Positions 7,302 to 11,809 of a stretch of 11,809 nucleotides of DNA are shown here, piece after piece; position 1 is the stretch's first letter, and each line of letters starts with the position of its first letter. The notes under the pieces were generated by a model. The model was given only the letters and a program-made list of their open reading frames with translations. It made no database searches and was not told the origin of the DNA. Source of the DNA: Pseudomonadota bacterium (GTDB lineage Bacteria > Desulfobacterota > Desulfovibrionia > Desulfovibrionales > Desulfovibrionaceae). The stretch spans positions 1-11,809 of the forward strand of contig JAEZEM010000172.1 of assembly GCA_023417745.1 (NCBI GenBank). The letters are read 5' to 3'. Made by a program: the position numbers and the translations under genes.

Positions 7302-7332
7302 GTGGGTCCCCGCGCGGCGGTCGGCCGCCTCG

Positions 7333-8148
7333 TTAAAAGTCCCTGGCCGAGGACCGTCCCGATGACGGCAGGGGGGTCTCTTCCAGGGCTTTGCGTTCGA
7401 TGGCCCGGGCAAGGGCCTCGGCTTCGGGAAAGGCCGGGTTGATGGCCTGGGCCATGCCGAGAAACTTGAGGGCCAGCTTCAGTTTGTCGCGCTCGAAATA
7501 GGTCCGGGCGATGTTGTACAGGAGATGGTCGTCAGTCTTGCTTAAGCGGTAGGCCTTGAAATAGTAGCGCAGGGCCTGGTCGTACATCTTGTGCTTGCGC
7601 ATCTTGATGCCGAATTCGTTGAAGAGGTGCTTGTGCTCCTCGCTAAAGGCCGCTTCCAGGGTGATGATGCGCCGGCACACCAGGCGGGCGTTGTCTAGCT
7701 CGCCCCGGTCGAGGTAGGTGAGCCCGAGACCAAAGGTGGCCCGGATGTGCTCTTCGTCCACCCGCAGGGCGTTTTTGTATTCGAATTCGGCCGACATGAG
7801 CTCGCCCTCGGTCCGATGGGCGTCGCCGTCGTCGGCGTACTGCCTGGCCCGGAGCATCATGGGCACGACCTTGTTCATGTAAAGGTCGGGCTCGGGCAGA
7901 TATTCGGACAGGAGCTGTTCCCGGGTCACGCGGCGGGGTTTGCCGGAGGGGATGAAATGCTTGTTGAGGCTGCGCAGGAGATAGGAGCCGTCGGGCTGCT
8001 CCTCGGCATAGACCTGGACGTTCTGCTTAACTTTGCGCTTGGTCGCTCCGAAACCGATAAAGGCCTCGGTTTGGGTGGAAAAAACGCCGCGAAAAGGCTC
8101 GCTTGCGGTCTTTGGCGAATCGGGGATGGATTGTAGGACTGCTGCCAT
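7333..8148 (-). CDS. TPR-repeat protein
   Basis: The 271-aa predicted cytoplasmic protein has no signal sequence. The N-terminal 80 residues are not a TPR: they include FSTQTEAFIGFGATKRKVKQ (23-42), a Gly/Lys-rich segment, and a short strand-like part (VYAEEQPDGSYLLRSL). From about residue 93 the protein is helical, with TPR-like units around 117-150 (AEFEYKNALRVDEEHIRATF, GLTYLDRGELDNA), 186-203 (KMYDQALRYYFKAYRLS) and 207-240 (HLLYNIARTYFERDKLKLAL). TPRs mediate protein contacts, so this is probably an adaptor between the flanking regulators. The ATG at 8148 has no good Shine-Dalgarno, and no better start is seen. It follows the first receiver/HD gene after 92 nt, the largest gap in the operon. 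Its exact partner is unknown. Confidence 0.82.
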   Translation of the reverse strand: MAAVLQSIPDSPKTASEPFRGVFSTQTEAFIGFGATKRKVKQNVQVYAEEQPDGSYLLRSLNKHFIPSGKPRRVTREQLLSEYLPEPDLYMNKVVPMMLRARQYADDGDAHRTEGELMSAEFEYKNALRVDEEHIRATFGLGLTYLDRGELDNARLVCRRIITLEAAFSEEHKHLFNEFGIKMRKHKMYDQALRYYFKAYRLSKTDDHLLYNIARTYFERDKLKLALKFLGMAQAINPAFPEAEALARAIERKALEETPLPSSGRSSARDF

Positions 8149-8240
8149 GGGGCTGTCGGCGCGGGCCGGATGGTTGGGGATGGAGACCGGAATGCGGCCG
8201 GGGCTGACGGATCGCCTGTCCTTGATAGGCGCAAACCGGC
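8149..8240 (-). other. 92-nt intergenic gap inside the signalling run
   Basis: This is the longest gap between genes of the run. The only structure seen on the minus strand is a weak hairpin, CGCCT (8231-8227) with AGGCG (8217-8213) and a 9-nt loop, without a U tract. No convincing promoter, riboswitch core or terminator is visible. The gap could hold an internal promoter for the TPR gene and those downstream. Confidence 0.4.
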
Positions 8241-9440
8241 CTAGCCATCAAGCATCATGGCAAAGGCCAGTTGTTCCGGGGGCGGCACCAGCACCCGCCA
8301 GCGGCTCTTGACGCCGCGTTCGCCGTCCAGCCGGGCCAGGCGGCGGATGGACACGGCGTTGAGCTCCAGGCCCCGGCCCAGGGCCAAGGTCCCGCCCAGT
8401 TCGGTCACGTCCTGGTCCAGGAGCATGCCGGCGGCGAGTTCGTCGGTGGGGACCAGACGCGGCTCGAAGCCGTCGGGCAGGGTGGCCAGGGTTTCCAGGG
8501 CGTCCAGGATTTCCGGGTCATACCAGCCTTCGCGGTCGCGCATGCGGGCCAGGGCGTCGGCCTCGGGGGTTTGCGAACGCCGCCTCTGGCCGTAGTGGGC
8601 GGTCAGAGTGTCGAAATCCAGGGCGACCTTAAGGATGCGCGCGCCCAGGGGAATGCGCTCCCCGGCCAGGGCGTCGGGGGGCAGGCCGCCGCCGTCGTAG
8701 CGTTTTTCCTGATAAGCGATGAGCTCGGCGACCTCGCGCAGGCGGGGGATGTTGGACACGAGTTCGGCGGCGATCTTGGGGTGCATGGCGAATTCGTAGG
8801 CCTTGTCGCCGGGCAGCGGCTCGCCGCGATAGGCTCGGCGCAAGGTTTCGGCCGGCATGGCGACGCAGCCGATCTGGGAGAGCATGGCGGCCAGTTCCAG
8901 CCGCCAGGCTTCGGCGATCCCCAGGTAGCTCCCCAGGTCCATGGCCAGGCGCTTGACCCGCGACGATTTGCCGAAGGCCTCGGGGCTGACCATTTCGAGC
9001 AGGTTGGTCAGGAGTTTGATGGTGCCGCGCACGGTGCCGCGCAGCAGTTCCTTTTCGGCGGCGATGAGCTGGTGTTGGCGCAAGGCGGCTTCAAGAGCCT
9101 CCTCCAGGGCCTCTTCGGGGCAGGGCTTGGTCAGAAAACTGAAGACCTTGCTCTTGTTGACCGCGGCGATGGCCACGTCGATGTCGGCAAAGCCGGTGAG
9201 GATGATGCGCACGGCGTCGGGGCGAAGCTCCCGGACTCGGCCCAGGAACTCGACGCCGTCGACGCCCGGCATGCGCAGGTCCGAGACCACCACGGCCACG
9301 TCGGGCAGGTCGGCCAGGCGTTCCAGCCCGACTTCCGGCCCGGCGGCCGTTTCCACGGCGTAGCGTTTGCGCAGGGCGCGGCCATAGGCGGCCAGGATCT
9401 CCGGGTCGTCGTCGACGAAAAGAATGCGGGGTTTGTCCAT
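8241..9440 (-). CDS. Response regulator: receiver plus degenerate HD-GYP-like domain (copy 1)
   Basis: This first gene of the signalling run encodes 399 aa. The receiver (about 4-120) is complete: FVDDDPE (10-12), VVVSDLRMPG with Asp54, ILTGFAD (Thr82) and FLTKPCPE (Lys105). The HD-GYP-like domain (about 160-300) reads LSQIGC (187-192) where HDxGK should be. It keeps MHP (His220) and DGGGLP (249-254, close to DGxGYP), but has AYQE for HHE and KVALDFD for VAD. Most metal ligands are thus missing and hydrolysis of c-di-GMP is doubtful. It is more complete in the GYP loop than copy 2 (3972-5171). The C-terminus carries LAAGMLLDQDV (335-345). GAGG lies 6 nt before the ATG. The start codon is only 18 bp from a phage-side terminator, so how this gene is transcribed is an open question. 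Confidence 0.88.
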   Translation of the reverse strand: MDKPRILFVDDDPEILAAYGRALRKRYAVETAAGPEVGLERLADLPDVAVVVSDLRMPGVDGVEFLGRVRELRPDAVRIILTGFADIDVAIAAVNKSKVFSFLTKPCPEEALEEALEAALRQHQLIAAEKELLRGTVRGTIKLLTNLLEMVSPEAFGKSSRVKRLAMDLGSYLGIAEAWRLELAAMLSQIGCVAMPAETLRRAYRGEPLPGDKAYEFAMHPKIAAELVSNIPRLREVAELIAYQEKRYDGGGLPPDALAGERIPLGARILKVALDFDTLTAHYGQRRRSQTPEADALARMRDREGWYDPEILDALETLATLPDGFEPRLVPTDELAAGMLLDQDVTELGGTLALGRGLELNAVSIRRLARLDGERGVKSRWRVLVPPPEQLAFAMMLDG

Positions 9441-9458
9441 GGACGCCTCGTGGCCGGC

Positions 9459-9492
9459 AAAAAAAATCCGGGCGGCTGTAAAGCCGCCCGGA
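9459..9492 (-). terminator. Strong rho-independent terminator after the phage tail genes
   Basis: On the minus strand TCCGGGCGGC (9492-9483) and GCCGCCCGGA (9476-9467) form a perfect ten-pair stem with a six-base loop (TTTACA), followed by eight T residues (9466-9459). It starts 46 nt after the stop of the tail-fibre-assembly gene, which it should terminate. Its U tract ends 18 nt before the ATG of the next gene, so it also sits in the leader of the signalling operon. Confidence 0.93.
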
Positions 9493-9537
9493 CAGGCTAG
9501 CGTCTTTTTCGTTTCCGTACAAGGCGAAGCCAGGATT

Positions 9538-10044
9538 TTACGGCCAGACAGCCCCGTCCCGGGCGGCGACGACCGCCGCGACGTCCCCGGCCTGGCCCAC
9601 GGCTTTTTTCCCGGCCAGCCTCGCCCGCTCCAGGTCTCGGCCAAAAGCCCGCCACTTTTCGGCTGCGGCCAGTACGGCCATGGCCACTTCGCCGGCCGAG
9701 CCGGCGGTGAGGCCGATCTCATTGTAGATGTCGGGATATTCGGCTTCGGTCGGCGTGTCGTCGGCCAAAAGCGCCCGGGCCTGGACCTCCTTGGCTTGGT
9801 AGGCGGCCATCTGGCCGGAGCCCGGCGTCAACACGGTGTTTCGCCGCCGCTCGGCCTCGGCGTCGATCTCGGCGCAGGCCGAAGCCTGGGCGGCGGCCAG
9901 GTCGACCTCCCAGGGCTGTCCGATCTCCACGGGTGTGCCGTCGGGGATAGTGATGACGAGTAAACCGCAATGGCGTCCGGATAAATCCTGAGTGTCAGGA
10001 TAATACGCCTCAATAGTCAGATTGCTGGTTAGCACAATTTTCAT
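9538..10044 (-). CDS. Phage tail-fibre-assembly-like protein
   Basis: The 168-aa protein encoded directly after the tail-fibre gene (TAG, one base, ATG) is the usual place for a fibre chaperone. Residues 75-168 show a pattern common to tail-fibre-assembly/DUF4376-like proteins: MAAYQAKEVQARALL (79-93), TEAEYPDIYNEIG (99-111), AEKWRAFGRDLERARLAGKKAV (128-149) and a final AVW. Such proteins fold or attach the receptor-binding fibre. The first 30 codons are AT-richer than the rest, matching the AT-rich end of the fibre gene, so the join seems to lie inside this gene. GTGAG lies 5 nt before the start. It is followed by a strong terminator, which marks the end of the phage transcription unit. Exact family assignment is from pattern only. 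Confidence 0.78.
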   Translation of the reverse strand: MKIVLTSNLTIEAYYPDTQDLSGRHCGLLVITIPDGTPVEIGQPWEVDLAAAQASACAEIDAEAERRRNTVLTPGSGQMAAYQAKEVQARALLADDTPTEAEYPDIYNEIGLTAGSAGEVAMAVLAAAEKWRAFGRDLERARLAGKKAVGQAGDVAAVVAARDGAVWP

Positions 10045-10480
10045 ACTAACTCACTTGTATTTGGGAATTTCCATTGCCATCGGCATTGACAGCAGGAGAG
10101 TAGTCTGTCGCGCAGCTGTTCATAATTATAGCAGATGATGCCAGATAAACGAATGAGTTGAACATTGCTGTGACGCATCTTGTGGTAACGCCATGAAAAA
10201 TGGTCTTTTGGGTATTGCTTGCCAATGTCGAATAGTAGGCGGCCAAAGGCATCGCGCACCCCTTGAACGTTATGCCTTGGATAAAACCATATGCTCTATT
10301 GCTGGCCTGGACGCCGGTTTCAGTTCCATGGCAAATGACTTTAGTTCCAACAGTACATTTGGCATTGTCAAGAAGGACGCCTTTTGACCCGCCGCCGGAA
10401 GCGTTTATTCTGAATCCGGAAATGAACGACGTGTTTCTGGTGACATTAAAGCAAGTAATGCCTGGGGCTCCAGAAATCAC
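9950..10480. other. AT-rich patch covering the fibre tip and chaperone start
   Basis: Base use changes visibly here: runs such as ttgtatttgggaatttccat and catatgctctattgctggcc contrast with the GC-rich sequence on both sides. The patch spans the last 140 or so codons of the tail-fibre gene and the first 30 of the assembly gene. Both reading frames stay open across it, so it is not a broken insertion. A recombined host-range module is the simplest reading. Borders are estimated by eye. Confidence 0.6.
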
Positions 10481-11437
10481 GCACCGATTGCACGGCTTGA
10501 TGACAACACTGCCGCCGCCGACTGTCGCAGATGAGAGCGTTTCCCCCGTGCAGGCGATGGCCGTGTTTGTTCCGTCGTAATTCACGCCAGAAACGACGTA
10601 GGCCCCGTTAAGGCCGCTTGTGCTGGAGCCGGTCAGCCCGATAATGTCCCCGGGCTGGATGTTTTTCGTGGCATCGGCGTTGGAAACATAATTGCCGGCC
10701 GCCTTGAACGTCTTGGCCGTCGTGTCGATGCTGCTGATAGCCACCGTCGTTTCGGCAGAGGTATTGCCGAGTATTTGCATTTTGTCCGCGTCCGGGTGGT
10801 CAATGCCGATGGCGCTGCTGATGGCGTACGTGCCGTCCGCCACCTGGATGGTCACGGTCGCGCCCGAGGCGATAAGCTTGCCCGCGATGCTGGACAGGGC
10901 CTTGGCGATGGAGGCGTAGGGCGCTCCAGACGCGCCCGTGCCCGTGGCGTCGCTGCCGGTGGTCGCCACATAAATAGTCGTGTTGGCGGCGATGAGCCCC
11001 TTGGCCGAGGCGGCCAGCCCGGCCGGGGTCACGGCTTTGGCGGCGTTTGTTCCGGCTTGGGTTTCGGCCGCGCCGGCCAGGGACACCAGCCCCGAGACGC
11101 CGACGGACGCCGCCGGCAGGGCGTCGCGGCCGCCGGGGGCATGGAGCGCCGCGTGGGCGCACAGGGACTCGGGCAGGTCGTTGCCGTGGAGCAGGCCGGC
11201 CAGGTTGGCGGTCAGCGCTACGCCGCCGTCCATGGCCGTGGTGATCACGGTGCGGCCGGTTTCGCCGTCGTGGCTGGCGGCCGTCACCGTGCCCAGGAGC
11301 ATGCCGTCGGTTCCGCAGTCGGCCCGCAGCCGCAGGCCGGGCGCGAACTCGCTCGCGAAGGAATCGCCGGCCGCGTTGGACACGGCAAACCGGTCAGACG
11401 CCAGATAGGCCACGGTATCGTAAACGGGAGTGGTCAT
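10046..11437 (-). CDS. Phage tail fibre/tailspike with parallel beta-helix region
   Basis: In this 463-aa protein, residues 1-110 are an N-terminal attachment-like domain (VYDTVAYLASDRFAV, LRADCGTDGMLLGTV, LLHGNDLPESLCAHA), followed by LHAPGGRDALP. Residues 115-145 hold the short fibre repeat GLVSLAGAAETQAGTNAAKAVTPAGLA. From 153 a pectate-lyase-like right-handed beta-helix begins: IYVATTGSDATGTG, GAPYASIAKALSSI and TIQVADGTYAI, continuing with Gly/Asn/Ser/Thr-rich short strands to the end. Such proteins bind or cut cell-surface polysaccharide, but no catalytic residues can be assigned here. The start at 11437 has GAGG 6 nt upstream and lies 7 nt after the stop of the preceding gene. The last 140 or so codons are clearly AT-richer than the first 320, which suggests exchange of the host-binding tip. 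The downstream gene is its likely chaperone. Confidence 0.88.
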   Translation of the reverse strand: MTTPVYDTVAYLASDRFAVSNAAGDSFASEFAPGLRLRADCGTDGMLLGTVTAASHDGETGRTVITTAMDGGVALTANLAGLLHGNDLPESLCAHAALHAPGGRDALPAASVGVSGLVSLAGAAETQAGTNAAKAVTPAGLAASAKGLIAANTTIYVATTGSDATGTGASGAPYASIAKALSSIAGKLIASGATVTIQVADGTYAISSAIGIDHPDADKMQILGNTSAETTVAISSIDTTAKTFKAAGNYVSNADATKNIQPGDIIGLTGSSTSGLNGAYVVSGVNYDGTNTAIACTGETLSSATVGGGSVVIKPCNRCVISGAPGITCFNVTRNTSFISGFRINASGGGSKGVLLDNAKCTVGTKVICHGTETGVQASNRAYGFIQGITFKGCAMPLAAYYSTLASNTQKTIFHGVTTRCVTAMFNSFVYLASSAIIMNSCATDYSPAVNADGNGNSQIQVS

Positions 11438-11444
11438 AGCTGCC

Positions 11445-11741
11445 TCACGCAAATCGCGGCCGCACCGTGAAGCTGGCCGTCCGGCCCAGGCCGGACCAGT
11501 CGCCAAGCGTCAGCGCGGCCTGGAGTTTATACACGCCGGCCTCGGCCAGATCGCCGAGGCGGGTGACGTAGCGCAATTTGGCGGCGTCCTGGCCCGAGCC
11601 GGCCACGGCCGCCGGCCAGACGCGCGCCGCGCCCGAGGGCAGGCGCACACACAGGGATGGCGAGGCCGCGCCGGTCAGGTCGCGGCCGCAGTCGACCAGG
11701 ATTTCCAGGCCGACGTCGCCTTGGTAGATGGTGTCTGCCAT
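11445..11741 (-). CDS. Small phage structural protein
   Basis: A 98-aa all-beta-looking protein: DTIYQGDVGLEILVDCGRDL (3-22), SLCVRLPSGAARVWPA (29-44), AKLRYVTRLGDLAEAGVYKL (54-73) and GLGRTASFTVRP (84-95). The GDxGxxI..DCGxDLTGA / PSGxxxxWPA / GDLxxAGxYxLQA pattern recurs in small genes just before phage tail fibres and resembles immunoglobulin-like or baseplate-associated domains, but I cannot name the family. A good GTGAGGA lies 6 nt before the ATG, overlapping the stop of the upstream gene. It is followed after 7 nt by the tail-fibre gene, so co-transcription is expected. A structural role in the tail or baseplate is inferred from position. Confidence 0.75.
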   Translation of the reverse strand: MADTIYQGDVGLEILVDCGRDLTGAASPSLCVRLPSGAARVWPAAVAGSGQDAAKLRYVTRLGDLAEAGVYKLQAALTLGDWSGLGRTASFTVRPRFA

Positions 11742-11748
11742 GGGTTCC

Positions 11749-11809
11749 TCACGTCTGTTCGATGTCGATGGCCGAATTTAGGCCAAGCCGCGTCGCCAGG
11801 GGGGAGGCC
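11749..11809 (-). CDS. C-terminal end of an upstream phage tail gene (partial)
   Basis: An open frame enters from the window edge and ends in TGA at 11751-11749. Its last residues read PLATRLGLNSAIDIEQT. It is the only frame whose stop abuts the Shine-Dalgarno of the next gene, a spacing like the other phage genes here. Only 19 full codons are visible, so the product cannot be identified beyond a probable phage tail protein. Confidence 0.55.
   Translation of the reverse strand, partial: ASPLATRLGLNSAIDIEQT

Noticed and set aside
8213..8231. Small hairpin in the 92-nt gap, considered as a riboswitch or terminator
   Set aside because: It has only five pairs with a nine-base loop and no U tract, and no conserved c-di-GMP riboswitch core is present.
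9494..9522. Possible sigma-70 promoter (TTGTAC, 17 nt, TAGCCT) upstream of the terminator on the minus strand
   Set aside because: Each element matches only 3 of 6 consensus bases; a match this weak is expected by chance.
9515..9530. Possible sigma-54 site (TGGC followed by TTGTA) on the minus strand
   Set aside because: The spacing is one base short and the essential GC at -12 is GT.
10046..11437. Diversity-generating retroelement or phase-variable fibre
   Set aside because: No reverse transcriptase, template repeat or invertible repeat pair is seen in the window.
9459..11809. Prophage attachment site at the phage/operon junction
   Set aside because: There is no tRNA, integrase or recognisable direct repeat, and only one side of the element is in the window.
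1..11809. CRISPR array, tRNA, rRNA or insertion sequence
   Set aside because: No spaced repeats, tRNA-like cloverleaf, rRNA segments or transposase frames were found by reading both strands.

Overview
The window is high-GC bacterial DNA, and every supported gene lies on the minus strand. The GC-rich codon use, the flagellin, and the many receiver, TPR and degenerate HD-domain proteins suggest a motile deltaproteobacterium of the Desulfovibrionaceae (Desulfovibrio/Solidesulfovibrio type). That assignment is an inference from gene style. No rRNA or other marker gene is present.

Read in the direction of transcription (from high to low coordinates), there are three regions. (1) 11809-9538 is the distal end of a prophage or phage-tail cluster: the last codons of a tail gene, a small 98-aa structural protein, a beta-helix tail fibre and a tail-fibre-assembly protein. 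It closes with a strong rho-independent terminator at 9492-9459. An AT-rich patch (about 9950-10480) covers only the fibre tip and the start of its chaperone. (2) 9440-638 is a tightly packed run of eight genes: a receiver plus degenerate HD-GYP regulator, a TPR protein, a protein with four MshEN-type 24+5 repeats and a CheX-like end, a soluble PAS histidine kinase, a second receiver plus degenerate HD-GYP regulator, a glutamate-substituted pseudo-receiver/TPR protein, an exported SPOR-domain protein and a GT-A-like glycosyltransferase. Two junctions are ATGA overlaps. The run ends in a terminator at 598-575. (3) 551-1 is a separate flagellin unit with a sigma-28-type promoter, a leader of about 100 nt holding a possible CsrA hairpin, a strong Shine-Dalgarno and the first 140 codons of flagellin.

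The eight-gene run is the most interesting part. It joins a complete cytoplasmic phosphotransfer input (one kinase, two intact receivers) to proteins of cyclic-di-GMP type that appear altered. The two HD-GYP-like domains have lost most metal ligands and look like binding or scaffold modules, while the MshEN-like repeats may still bind c-di-GMP. TPR and pseudo-receiver proteins look like adaptors, and the last two genes point to the cell envelope and sugar transfer. One working model is a kinase- and c-di-GMP-responsive complex acting on the cell surface or flagellum. No gene proves that output.
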